From: Nageia nagi
Lineage: Eukaryota > Pinophyta
Length of the DNA: 64,000 bases
Reading direction: 5' to 3'
Assembly (NCBI GenBank): GCA_050084985.1
Contig: JBITNC010000001.1
Coordinates: forward strand, 35,712,001 to 35,776,000
Shown: positions 46,391 to 58,260 of the stretch, one piece after another
Numbering within the stretch: the first letter of the stretch is position 1
How the letters are laid out: each line of letters opens with the position of its first letter
Notes under the pieces: generated by a model
What the model was told of the DNA's origin: nothing
Database searches by the model: none
What the model saw: the letters and a program-made list of their open reading frames with translations, nothing else
Translations under genes and position numbers: made by a program

Positions 46391-47690
46391 TGTTTATTTC
46401 CTTGCAAGAGTACAAGGTGCTCATTAGGGGTGGCTCAATGACTATGACTACACTAGAGAAGGCTAAGAAGTGGCCTAGGAAAAATCACATAGATGATATC
46501 ATGACATAATGTGGGCCAGCAAACCTAGCCATTATTGGACACATACAACAAGACTTGTCTATGTTGACAATGCTAGAAGAGCATTGGGACCTTGACTACA
46601 ACACATTTCATCTTCCTCTAAGTGAAATGATAGTTACATTGATTGATGTGTACCATATATAAGGGATTCCATAGGGGAAGCCTAGTACACCAGAGGAAGC
46701 TCTTAGATAATCATATTCAAGAGTAAGAGGTATTTTAGTTGATTGATGAGGGTGATCATGATTAGGATCATCAGGACCAAATTGGTAGAGTGTGCTAGAT
46801 TACATAACTAGGTAGACACCTATAGCTATACATAGAAGCCATAATCTCTATGTATTTATGTTTCAACAAGAGCAACTCTTCTTTTCACTCAAGTTGGTGT
46901 GGGTGGTTTGAGAGATATGTGAGAGAGGTACATAATTTGAGTGGGGATCCCTTATCTTGGATCAGCTATAGGGACTTGTACAACTTCACTAATGCTGACA
47001 AGTTCAATGTGACTATTGTGCATGCCAATCTTTTCCAAGTTTGGGTTTAAATGAAAATAGTAGTTATCAAATGATTAGGCTACAAAGGGGACAAGAATAC
47101 CTAGGATACATTACCTTGACATGCTAGGTGTTGAGGGCCCATGGATATAAGTATCCATATTCATTGGAGACTATATGGAGGGAGATAGATAACATGTAGG
47201 TTGGGGACCTTATTTGGGTCTCATATGCTAATTACATGTGGAGGAAAATACCCACTATCTAACATGGTATAGTAAGAGTGTTTTATCTAAACCTAGAGGA
47301 AGGTGGTAGAACCCTACCATCCATAGAGAGTACTAACATAGTTTGGGATCCATCAAGGGATTAACAAGTTTTATATTTTACTCCCACTACTTGGTGAAGG
47401 ATACACTGATATGAAGCATACTGATTCAAGTGTGAAGGCTCACTTAGGTAGAGCCCACAATGCATGATGAGATGACATATGTATCCATGGTTATTGAGTG
47501 GTTGGAGGATATAATGCATGATGGTTAGGAATCTTTCCTACTAATCTAAGCATGGATAAGGATGAGGAGGAGAGGAGGAGGTTGCTAGTGAGGCATTCTA
47601 AGAGGATGACCCATACTAGGTTAATAACCCTATGCATGATGTGCCCATGCAAGAGGAGGGAGGAAAGTGGTAGCACCAAGTTTAGTGGTG
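46391..47690 (+). pseudogene. Plant Mobile Domain (PMD, MAIN-like) protein relic
   Basis: The diagnostic block HWDLDYNTFHLPLSEM leads into VTLIDVYHI and GIP (46570-46670). It corresponds to the PMD consensus (RWxxxTxTFHLPxGExTxTLxDVxxxxGLP). Upstream, a LAIIGHIQQDL stretch (about 46530) matches the usual preceding helix. An intact 66-codon piece follows at 46850-47047 (CGWFERYVREVHNL, then SWISYRDLYN). PMD proteins include MAIN/MAIL silencing factors, and the domain is also carried by MULEs and by gypsy elements. This copy is on the strand opposite to element C's gag and has about ten stops. Confidence 0.78.
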
Positions 47691-48215
47691 CTAGCCAAGG
47701 TTGTATCATTATCAGCACAGTTTAAAGGACTTAATCATGTCAAAAAATATTGCAATTTCAAACATGATCATGATTCTAATAGGGCTTTTATTTTTTATAG
47801 GGGAGACCAAGAGGCATAATATAGATCTCAAGGTTGAGAATGAGAGGTTGAAGCCATTTGAGGCTCAGGTTACAGAGTTATAAGCTACTCTCATAGCTTG
47901 AGATGCATAAATTGCTACCTTAGATCAAGTTATTAAGAGGTTACAAGACAGGATGGCTATGCCTCCATCGAATCAGTAATGGCATTTCATGCAAAGCTAA
48001 ATGGATAAAATTAAATATATGGAGAAGGATATAGCCACCCTTAGGGTGAAGTATGATAGGGAAAAGTTCCTCCTAACAAGAGAGGGGATCATGGCTAGTG
48101 GCATATTGGGGGAAGTGTCACTATCAAGGGTTAGTGGTAGTAGTCATAGGGTGAGGCATAGGATAGGGGATACTACCAGTAGTGGTGGTAGTGCCCATTA
48201 GTAGTTAGGTAGTAG
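47691..48215 (+). pseudogene. Coiled-coil C-terminal part of the PMD relic
   Basis: After the PMD the same strand keeps protein-like sequence rich in Glu, Lys and Leu: LKVENERLKPFEAQVTEL (about 47830) and KIKYMEKDIATLRVKYDREK (about 48008), ending in a Ser/Gly-rich tail at 48200. It is likely the C-terminal coiled coil of the same product, as many element-borne PMD proteins end in one (inference). Stops intervene. Confidence 0.55.
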
Positions 48216-48234
48216 TGTTGATCCAACCCATGTT

Positions 48235-48302
48235 GTTAATATATATATATATTATATATATATATATATAATATATATAATATAATATATAATATATATA
48301 TA
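48235..48302. repeat. (AT)n low-complexity tract
   Basis: About 65 bp of alternating AT with AAT interruptions, directly after the PMD relic. Confidence 0.9.
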
Positions 48303-49300
48303 CTATTTTGGCTCAAAACTTGCTTCAAAATGAATTTTTGCATTTGATATATTTCATTTGCATTATGAATGGTTTAATTTATATTTGTACCATATGTTTG
48401 TAAAAAATAATAAAAAAACAAAGTACAAGTTTCAATAATAAGCAATAAACCATTCCATAAAGAACCATGTATGCAATTAACCAAATTTAAAGAATCCATA
48501 AAATGAACTCCAACATGTTGTAATGTGACATATCAATCCATGACCAATCACTAAAAATTCACAAATGAAAATGAAATAATCAAGCAAATCTCTTAGCTAG
48601 ACCCCAAGGTACCACAATGAACAAGCACAAATTTTTTCTTTTTAACCCTATTGAATCTATGTTTTCATCATTTTAATGATTCATGAATGAACTAAGCATT
48701 AATGAAATATTATTCCTTTTATTTTGTCCTAGGAAATGAACATCATTGATGGTGTGAAACAAGAGGTCACACCACTAGTAGCATGGAATTCAATCATAAG
48801 AATAGAAAAATGAAGAAATATTGCAAGTATAATTCTAAATGAGGATGGAAAGCTAATAAATACATGTATACAATGAGTTCAACAATTCATAATGGCCAAG
48901 CAAAGAATGAACCTAGCTAATATATACTACAATTAGGATTTTCACATTTTAAGTAATAACCTTATGTACCTAGGGTGTTGTAGCAACCCAAACATATTTT
49001 GAAAAGGTAGGAATGAAGATAGCACCTTTCATTTTTCTTTCTCCACATCATGAGCAGTGTACAAATAGTGATGCATGTCATTAACAATGTTGAATTTCAT
49101 ACTTTATCCATTGGTCTTTGAGATGTTATTTTTGCATCCATGTTTATGAGTAAAATAATAATTCAAATCATGTGAAATACTTACCATTCCAATATAGCCT
49201 ATTGGTTTTAAGGAGGTAAGGGATTTGTGAATACCCCTAGTTTTCCATTATTAGGATATACAGGTCCATCATCCACAACAATTCCATCCAACAACCTTTT
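48303..49300. other. Non-coding interior of element C
   Basis: AT-rich. It contains two more of the CATCATTGATGGTGTGAA dyads (48741, with a neighbouring GTCACACCACTAGTAGC at 48767) and a weaker one near 49050-49090. No gene was recognised. Confidence 0.45.
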
Positions 49301-51420
49301 TATCAATGAAATTATCCTAAATAATATGCCTTAGAGTCCTACAATTTCATGTTAGATGTCCAAGCACCCTATGATAATTGTAAAATTCCTTATATCTAAA
49401 ATTCTTAGGCACACCATTAGAAAATTTAGGCTCAATGATAGGTGGAAGCTCAATAAGCTCTTCTTTTATCAAAACATCAAGAATATTATCAATAGTATCA
49501 ATCAATGTTTAAAATTCCTTTTAGGTTTAGTAGTAGGTTTCCCCTTTTGATCAACATTGTTCATTCAATTTTCTTATCATTTTTAGGTATTTAAACTTTC
49601 TTTTCATATGTTGGAGTATTATTATGCATAGCATACAATTTTTTTATACAAGATTCTTTTTTAAACAAAATATCCATCATTTCTACCAGTTTCATATCAT
49701 GATTAGAGATCACCAATAGATTATATACAAGTAACAAAGCATTCACAAATGTGTCTTTCAAATCTTGGTTAGGCATAGTAATTTTATTAGTAGTATGTTT
49801 CACTTTCACAAAATCATGCATAGATTGATTAGAAAATTGCTTAATTTTGCATAAATCTTTGAAATGAACCTTTTCAATAATATTATATTTGAAATACTAT
49901 AAAATTTGATTTATTAAATTCTCATACCTATCAATGCTCTTTTGAGGAAGACAAAAATACCATTTCAATGCATCATCTTTCAAACTATGCAAGAACAATT
50001 TAGCAAGCAAATCTCTATCATGCATATATTCCATAGCTTCTTCTTGAAACTTTCTAACATGCATCTTTGGATCTTGCAAACCATAAAATTTTGTAAATTG
50101 AATACTCTTTTTCCTAGTAAGCACTTTAGTAGAATTATATCTATCAAATATCTTTTCAAACAAAACAAGAAATCATCCTCATCATGAATAAGCAATTCCA
50201 TTTCTAGCTTCTTTTTTCATTCCTTAGTTGAAGTAACAATAGGGGGTGTTTGATTAGGAACATTAACTATTGGGGATGGTGGAGGGGTTTGAGGTGGAAC
50301 ATTTGCATTTATAAGTACATTTTCCTTTAGCATAGCTAATGGAAAAATTTTATTTAGTTTTTCATATTTTATTTTACCAAGAACTCCATTTCTTTTTCAT
50401 AAGGGTCCAAATGCAAGTTACTAGTGTCTTGAATTTCATGAAGGATCCCAAATTTAATATGATGTTCTTCTAATATTCAATTAATATGTTTCTTATAAGT
50501 ATCATTAATAATCTTTGCAACTTATTTCCATAACTTATTATCAATATTATCATCTTTTATGATGGCCTTACCTTTAAAAAATGTACCTCTTATGAAGTGA
50601 CCAGGTTTTAGGATGAGGTGTTCATAATCATCATATTCATCCTCCATACCACTATCTTCAACAACTTATTTTCCTAGAGGTTGTGTGATATCAACATTCA
50701 CCTTAGGAGGAGCTTCCTTCTTTACCTCATTCACACAATCAATGGTGTGTTCATAGGTTAGAACATTGTTAACATTATCCTTTGTAATATTAGATACCCT
50801 CTATCTTATGGATCCTACATTCTCATATGAAAATAAGCTATCTAATGATTCTAAGGCTATAGATTTTTCCTCTAAGAGCTCATAATTTATTAGAATATCA
50901 AATATAGTTTCAACATTATGAGTAAGAAAATAGTCTAACCTTTTTTCTATCAGATAGCACTTTCTATATGGATCTAACATGAGTATGAATTCTATCTAAT
51001 TTAGGAATTTTATCATTACTCTCATTAGAATCATTAGCATGAATAATAAATCCTACACTTTCAAATTTATATTAATCAACATTAGGAACAAATCTATTGT
51101 GCATTTCAACAATAATATCCATTTTAGATGTTATGAATTTAGTATCACTATGAACATCAAGATGAGGTTCTTATAGAGGTAGGTTAGGATTATACCTAAC
51201 ACTTCTTTGGATATAATTGAAATAAACCTTACCTTTAATATTTTGGGTTTTTACATTTAATCCATATTTTGAATATAGGTAGAACAAACCCTAGTTTTAT
51301 CATTTTATTTAGCTATTATTCAAAGAGCTTCAAGTAGAGAGATGAATAATAGTGAAAATGGATTCATGAATTTTTTGAAGGATGCCATAGGTGAGGATTT
51401 ATTATGTAGCAATGTTAGGT
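49301..51420 (-). pseudogene. gag: Gag pseudogene of element C
   Basis: The capsid core on the minus strand is well preserved at 49900-50160: KFYGLQDPKMHVRKFQEEA, then MHDRDLLAKLFLHSLKDDAL and KWYFCLPQKSIDRYENLINQ. Another intact 76-codon piece lies at 49591-49821. A Tat-type zinc knuckle (YHRVLGHLT.NC) is at about 49355. Upstream (50230-51400) broken frames give an acidic region with MEDEYDDYEHLILKPGHF (about 50650), so this gag also has a long N-terminal extension. The layout is like the gag-only element at 36481. Stops are many; pol does not follow. Confidence 0.8.
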
Positions 51421-51429
51421 TCATGAATA

Positions 51430-52154
51430 TGTAAACCCAAAAATGTGTAATTAATGAATAATACACAAATAAATAAATGGTCTACAACTATAACATTTAT
51501 ACTTAAATATCAAATTTACAACAAATATAAATGAAGCATGTAAACTTGATATAGAGTGGCCCTATAGCCAAGTTGTGTACAATCCTCAAAATGTAATAAT
51601 AATGAATATTTAGAGGAATATGATTAGAATTCAAAATTATATCATAATATATGTTTGCTAGAATGATCTCATGAGTCATTTCCTAAAATATGGACCTCCC
51701 GATCTATAAAGTGCATATTACTAGCTACATGGGACTAGCATGCCATTGGTTGTGTGGAACTTGATGTTTTATGTGGCATGTATAAGAGAGATAGGCTTAG
51801 AGATTTAACAAGTTCTCAAAATAGGTGGCATCAAGAGACATTTTATGTTTGATGTTTGGGACAACTACCTATTAGAGAGATCTGATAAGGATGTTAACCT
51901 TCACTTCCCATATTTATAACCTTCAAAGAAATAGAAAGGGGTGAAAATTGACACATATAAATAAAAATAACCTTTTCTATATTCAATATAACTTAAAATA
52001 TGAACCATGGTACATAATATTGCATGGGTTATAGCACATGGTATTGCAATATAATGGCACTTTATCTTGATTTATGTATTATTTCTAATTAATCATTTAA
52101 TGAGCCTAAATATGATTTATTAAATAAATAATAAATCATTTTTAAGCATCTACA
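51430..52154 (-). repeat. 5' LTR of element C
   Basis: 725 bp, partner of 43514-44243. It starts TGTAAACCC on the plus strand and ends ATCTACA. Confidence 0.93.
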
Positions 52155-52663
52155 AGCTCTCTATTTCTATACAAGTTTTACAAGTTTAGCTAGCAGTAAA
52201 TAACTACTTACCAGTCCATCCTACTCAACTAACCTACTAGCTAGTCAACTAGTCTACTAAACTTGGGCCCATATTATACATGGACTGTATGTGATAGTTT
52301 ATTGGTTTTTTATTTTTTTTGTAATTTATTTGTATTAATACTTAATTTTGATATTTTTTTATAGCTAGGTAAATATATTTGACATAAATAAATAATCCAT
52401 ACTTATTATACATGGATTATGAGGTTGTAATATGTAGGAATAGTTTTAGTTGTTATTTTTGTACTTACCTGCAATAATCATGTTTGTATTCTATCTTCTT
52501 CCATGAAGCTTTAAAGCAATGTAATTTTGTTTAGTAATGTAATGTGCAAGTTTACATTAAGGCATCATAGCTATTGAGTCCATTTAGGTTAGATGGTGAA
52601 GTTTGAAGAAACTTATCAAGCATATTCAAGTTTCATTTTCTAGTTTTTGCATTTTGAGCATTA
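52155..52663. other. Unassigned AT-rich sequence
   Basis: Nothing was recognised apart from short CTAGC/CTAGT-rich phrases at 52190-52260. It may be the leader of the following copia element. Confidence 0.35.
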
Positions 52664-54215
52664 GAAAATGGATTCAAATAGCAATAACTCTCATGGACAA
52701 TTCCTAAGTTTTATGGAGAATATTATGAAAATTTTTATATCAAAATAATACATTACTCATTGGAAAATTATTTTGGGAGATTATATAAATGGCTATGAAG
52801 AGCCAACTGATTGAAATGCTTTGTAAGGGGTTGATAAGAACTTAAAAAAGGAATCACAAAAGAAGAATTCTTAGCCTTGTATCATCTTCAAATTACCTTA
52901 GATAAGAGCATATTTCCAAGGATCTCTTCATGTACATCAGCCAAGGATTCATGGAAGATTTTAAGGATGGATACCAAGGTAGTAATCAAGTGAAGCAAGT
53001 GAGAATTCAAACTCTCAAGAGATATTAGAAAATCTCAAGATGCAAGATGATGAGAAGGTTGGTGAATTTTTTGTTAGAGTGCAATATTGTGTCAACAAAA
53101 TGAATACACTTGGTGAAACAATTTGCAAATAGGTGGTTGTGAAGAAATTTTGATACCTATTCTTCTAAAATGGAATCATGTTGCAATCATTATTGAAGAG
53201 AGTAAAAATATTACTACTCTCACTTATGATCAACTTGTTGGTTCACTCATGTCCCATGAATAAAGACTACAATATTCATCATTTTTAACCATTATAGGTG
53301 GTTATGATAAGGTTTTTTCATCTAAAGAAGGATAAGCTAATGTGAATAGTCAAGTTAGAGGCCAAGGTAGACAGAGAGGAAGAGGAAGGAGAGGTATTGC
53401 ACAAGGTATAGGCCAAGGAAGAGGAAATGAAAGAGCCAAAGGAGGCCAACAACACCAAAAATCTAATGCAAGTGAAAAATCTAATAAGCAATGTTACTAT
53501 TTCAATAAATTTGGACACTATGAGAGAGATTGTAGATTGAAGGCTTCTCAGAAGGGAGAAGTGCAAACTATGGAGAGGAAGATGCAAATTTATTTTTGAA
53601 ATTTGAGAAGGTTGATCCAAGTATGCAAGAGACATGGCTACTTGATTCAAGAGCATCCAACCAAATGGCTAAAAAAAATGAGCTATTTTCTCAAGTTGAT
53701 GACTCCAAATTTAATATCAAAATTGGTGATAATAGTACATTGCAAGTTGATAGTGTAGGTGCCATGGAGGTGTCAACCAAGGAAGGAATAAATAAGATAA
53801 ATGATATTTACTATACTCCCAAACTTCAACATAATTTGTTAAGCATTGGGAAAATGATGGAAAATAATTACATGCTTATTTTTGATATAAGAAAGTGTGT
53901 AATTTATGATAAAATAGAGGCAATAAGCTTGTTACAATAGTACCAATGAGTAATAATAGGCTATTTCCTGTAAAATTTGGTAGCCAAGGGGCTACACTTG
54001 CTAATGTGTGTATTGAAAAAAAAGTTTGGTTATGACATTTGAGATATGGGCATCTCAATTACTCAAGTTTGAAACTTTTGACATCTCATCAAATGGTACA
54101 TGGGCTAACAAAGGTGGATGAATGCAAATAAGTGTGTGAATGGTGTGCTTTGGGAAAACCCCATAGATCCATTTTTCTATTTGGTGCTTGTAGAGCATAT
54201 TTGAATCTTATTTAG
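52664..54215 (+). pseudogene. Ty1/copia fragment: gag, protease, GAG-pre-integrase (copia-2)
   Basis: The gag (UBN2 type) is recognisable: MQDDEKVGEFFVRV and VNKMNTLGE (about 53040-53115). An Arg/Gly-rich linker and a knuckle CYYFNKFGHYERDC (about 53492) follow, with the second Cys as Phe. The protease site reads LDSRAS (about 53641) where LDSGAS is needed, so the catalytic Gly is lost. The protease continues to IYYTPKLQHNLLSIGKM. A GAG-pre-integrase piece (HLNYSSLKLL, CEWCALGK) ends at about 54200, and integrase, RT and LTRs are absent. It differs in sequence from copia-1. Confidence 0.85.
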
Positions 54216-55424
54216 CTTCTTCAAGATAGGTTGCATGGCCAAGAAGGTTAGTAGAGGCATAAGTGCAATAGGTATTATTCCACATTTTGCATTACATGTA
54301 ATTTTGCATACATGTCATTTTGAAATAGGTATCTTGCAATCATTTTAGAAAATGAAACTATATTTTGCATCATGCATCTTATCAAACAATTCCCAAACTT
54401 TGCATCATGTATCTACCTAAAAGTGATAAATCTATTGAGAGATTCTAAATGTAGCTAGCCTTGAATTATCTAATTTATGATGTTTTTGATAGGTTATCTT
54501 AGGGGGGAATATATTATTGCCTATTATGAAGATAATATAACATAGCATTTAAATTTTTGGGTTAAACATTTTCTAAGTATTACAAGCATATTTTTTCCAA
54601 CTTACCACTTTTGGATTGGTTTTTGTTTCATCATGTACCCATTTTTACACATAATATTTGCATCTGATTAAAAGTCTCTATAATCCTTCATTTTATGCAT
54701 ATCTTGCAATCTTAGGATTAATCCTTATACATAAATTGTTGACCTAATTGGTTGTGTAGGCTATCTTAAGGGAGCTTTAAGCTTCACCACCAAAATACCC
54801 ATAAACCTTGAATTGGGTGTATGCATGTGTGTACTTGGTGATTGCATATCAAATGTTATGGCTCATGTAGGCTATCTTAAGAATCACTTACTAGACATGG
54901 TATAAAATATTTTTCTTTATATATGCTTATGTCTATAGGAAAAAAAAATTTCATGTCATACAGTATAGTTGGAATTGCCTTGTCTCACCTCTCTCTCATT
55001 TCCTCTATCCATGCTTATGCTTGTATCACTTATCACTTGTGGATTCTTTCAATATCTAGCTTGTATGAGAATATTTGTACAAAATAAATTATAATATGAA
55101 ATTAAATGATTTAAATGCACCATATGATCCAAAAAATGGCTTGAAGAAGGAAGCCAACTGTTCAATCCAAAAATATTCTTGAAGTAAAGTAATTTTTTAA
55201 ACCAAAAACTTTCTAAGTTTCAAATTTTTTTCCAAAAGTAGTGAGTTGGCATCTTTTATATTCCAATGAAACTATGTATACATCATGCATATTTCACATT
55301 TGTATACATGTTAATTAGGTTTTATATTTCATTTCAAATTTTCAAAAAATGCTTCTTTGGTGTGGATGTGTTTACTCAGTTCTTGTAAATTGAATATTGT
55401 GGTAGTAGTATTATAGAGCATATT
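54216..55424. other. Unassigned non-coding sequence
   Basis: AT-rich with no domain. The phrase TAGGCTATCTTAAG recurs at 54757 and 54868. I see no LTR. Confidence 0.35.
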
Positions 55425-55705
55425 TGAATAATTTAATATCATATTATATACTTAGATCATTTCATATCATATGGCATAGTTGTATCATTTCATATGATAT
55501 GGTGTACTTAGATGAATTTCATATCATATGTTGGTTTCATATCATACGATTGCATTGTTTCAAACCAATATGGTGTACTTGGATCATTTTATATATCATA
55601 TCATGCACTTGGATCATTTCATATCATATGTTGGTGCTTTAGGATAATTTTATATCATATGTTGGTGCATTTGTATCATTTTATATCATATGGTGCACTT
55701 ATCAT
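55425..55705 (+). repeat. Irregular minisatellite of CATTTCATATCATATG units
   Basis: About eight variants of ATCATTTCATATCATATGxTGxxCTTxG with uneven spacing of 25-45 bp. Open frames of 72 and 105 codons over it come from the repeat. Confidence 0.85.
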
Positions 55706-55730
55706 GAACATGATTTTATCTTTCATCATT

Positions 55731-55742
55731 TGTGTGTGTGTG

Positions 55743-55782
<40 letters not shown>
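55731..55782. repeat. (TG)10-TC-(TA)15 microsatellite
   Basis: A TG dinucleotide run at 55731-55750 is followed by a TA run to 55782. Confidence 0.95.
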
Positions 55783-55787
<5 letters not shown>

Positions 55788-56039
55788 TGGTCAGATTCAT
55801 TAGGTCATCCTTTGGGATCCCATGGCTAGCATCATAATTGGGCTCACTATGATTGAGCTTAGGTGTAGCTTGAAAGTATTCTTCCATTTGGAAGAATGTT
55901 TCCATGCTACACCATTTTTTTTAAATGTGAATTCTATGTTGTGGTTATAAATTGTTGCATTAAAATATAAAGTGATGGCTAAAATTTCCACTTAAATGAA
56001 TAAGGAGGTGGGATATGTGGAAGTTTAAGTTTCTTTAAT

Positions 56040-56239
56040 TAGTCAATAAAGAGGTGGCTTATAATCACCGTTTTATGAAATTAAGTGGTAGTTTTGATTA
56101 CTTTATATGGGTGCCATTAACTACTTCTATAGAGAGGGGACTTTTGGTGGTGGCATGATAGGTGGTGGCTGAATAACCACTAGAAAATATATTAGGTGGT
56201 AGTTAAAACTACCCCCAATATGCCTTTTTTGTCTAGTGA
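56040..56239. mobile_element. Possible right terminus of a CACTA DNA transposon
   Basis: The reverse complement of 56221-56239 starts CACTAGACAAAAAAGGCA, followed inward by GGGGGTAGTTTTAACTACC and further GGTGGTAGTT/GTGGTTA subterminal repeats (about 56040-56215). That is the usual look of a CACTA end. The opposite terminus and any transposase were not found, so this may be a solo or truncated end, or a MITE. Confidence 0.4.
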
Positions 56240-56289
56240 ATGCTATATAGAAATGAAGCCTATAACATTAGGGGTAATAGTCAATCTAT

Positions 56290-57350
56290 TTGAGCTACTC
56301 CACCCATGTTTAAGGATTTAAATATGCTATGTGATGAGATTAAAAATACTAGGGCATCAAATTTATAACTGAAACCTATTTTCCATATATATAATTGTAA
56401 GGGTGATGTTTTGGCTCATATCAAAGCTTTCAAGATTAAGTTCAAATTGAAATTTGGGATGAATGAAAATTTGATGGCTAAGTATATCCTTACTACATTC
56501 AAAGGTGATGCACTTAATTAGTACTTCTCTTTACTCATTAAATCCATTAATTGCTATACACAACTTATCTCAAACTGTTATATCTATTTAAAATATCATC
56601 CTCCTAAATAAGTGCTAGTTTTAGACTTAGTGTTATCCAAGGTCTAAATGAGAGATTTGACAAATTTACACAAAGATTCTAAGAAATATAGAGCATGATT
56701 CATGAACCCTTTTTCAAGTCTCATGTCCCATCCATGTTTTTCCATAATATGCATCCTAGATTGAAAATTATAGCTTTGGATTATATGACACTACCATTTA
56801 CAGAAATTATTTATAAGCTTACCTAAAAAGAGAAGTGCTTAGTTGATATGGGTGACTTGAAATATGAAAACCCTAATAGGAAAAAAAAGTGAGGTAGACA
56901 TCAAAAAAAGGAAGATGAAGAGGTCCATGCCATAGAAGAACCCCCATCTAAAGAGAAACAAAATAGTCAGGCAAAGCAAATTTTTAGGAAGAACACTAAG
57001 TTACCTTTAGCTCCTACCATTATGTTCAAGTATTTCCTACAAAAGGGACTAATCAAACCTAATACAAATTAAGAACTAGTTCCTCATGTTGATAAACATA
57101 ATTGGTATAACGAAGTAAAATTTTACAAATATCATAAGGTTAAAGGTCACAAAATGAATGCTTCCATGATCTTAAGGAAGTAATTGTAGAAATTATTATA
57201 TGATGGAAAAATCTAGAATGAGGCTCATGCATTTGACTTAGAAGAAGCTAAACCCCTTATGGATAATGTAATATTCAACCAAGAAATGTGTGACATTTCT
57301 AGGAGAGGAAGGCCTAGAGGGAGCATCAACCTAGCCACAATAAAATGAAT
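56290..57350 (+). pseudogene. gag: Gag of element D
   Basis: LCDEIKNTRASNL (about 56330), HIKAFKIKFKLKFGMNENLM (about 56420) and YILTTFKGDALN (about 56482) form the capsid core. A Tat-type knuckle with YHKVKGHKMN lies near 57130. About seven stops and a late frameshift occur. The family otherwise keeps an intact ~500-residue gag. Confidence 0.8.
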
Positions 57351-57479
57351 AAAGATCTCTTATAATTCTTGTATGCAATAACTTCTAAAGAAACTAAAAG
57401 TAACTTATGCCAAGATAAGTATTTTCAAACATTTTCAATTATAAATTGATAACAAAATACTTTATTTGATATGCTTAAG

Positions 57480-58260
57480 AAAATTGAAGTTGATACAAAT
57501 ATTCCTATTGCTAAATTTATAGAACTAGTAGCTAATCTTGATACTGATTTAGTTTGTAACATGATTTCCTTTTAATACTTAAGAGAGTGAATTGCCTAGT
57601 GAAGATGTTATTGAAAAGAATTTATGATTATATATTCATGTTAATATTGATGGTATTCTATTATAAAAGTATGGATTGATAATGGTTCCAATGTACATGT
57701 GCATTTAGTTAAATTTTTGCAAAAAACATTTTTTTGATTTATGCAAAAAATGAAGAGAACCATTATTAGCATAAAAGGGTTTGATAATACTAAAAAGGAA
57801 TGTATTAGATATGTATCTATACCTATTGAAGTAGGTGGTAAAATTTTCATCAAAAAGTCTATGTTTTTCAAGTGAAATTGCCATATAACTTGTTGGTTGG
57901 TAGACCATGGATCCATAAGATTAGGTTTGTTACTTCCACATTATGTTGATCAATTAAGTTTATGCACAAAGATAAGTAGGTTACTATTTAGGATATGAAT
58001 ATGCATTAACACCTATCAATCACATCAATCCATAAGAGATAGGTCTTGGAGCATACAAAATCCTAGAGATTGATATTTAGGAGAACTTCAGAGAGCTTGG
58101 ATATCCTATTTCCATATTGCAAACTCATAAATTCCACTTTGTTCTTAAGAATAATGATGATCCCATTGAGGATATGAATATACTATATCAAGAACATGAA
58201 GAAAAACATGCATCAAAAAATGAAGATATCATCTCTATCATCATGTTTCATTAGGCTAGG
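57480..58260 (+). pseudogene. Aspartic protease region of element D
   Basis: KVWIDNGSNVHVHLVKFL at 57667-57720 contains the active-site DNGS (family: (V/L)IDxGSAxN). KGFDNTKKECIRYVSIPIEV (about 57777) follows, then a degraded LLVGRPWIH-type strand (about 57880-57930), the typical flap and C-terminal strand of Tat-group protease. Opposite-strand frames of 91 and 67 codons here are shadows. Confidence 0.75.

Larger units (their letters stand above)
43514..52154 (-). mobile_element. Gag-bearing gypsy-type LTR element C, minus strand, with antisense PMD relic
   Basis: LTRs at 43514-44243 (730 bp) and 51430-52154 (725 bp) have matching TGTA(G/A)A..CTACA ends. The flanks AGCTT (43509-43513) and AGCTC (52155-52159) make a 4/5 TSD. 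A G-rich polypurine tract on the minus strand beside the left LTR sets the orientation. The interior has a gag with zinc knuckle on the minus strand at 49.3-51.4 kb, but no recognisable RT, RNase H or integrase. Its middle carries a Plant Mobile Domain coding relic on the plus strand. It appears non-autonomous. Confidence 0.88.

Noticed and set aside
53318-53656. 112-codon minus-strand frame
   Set aside because: Antisense of the copia-2 knuckle and linker, which has recognisable motifs.
55424-55829. Open frames of 72 and 105 codons rich in Ile, Ser, His and Tyr
   Set aside because: They run across a CATATCATATG minisatellite and TG/TA microsatellites.
57641-57916. Minus-strand frames of 91 and 67 codons
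   Set aside because: They overlap the recognisable protease on the plus strand (DNGS motif) and are its shadows.
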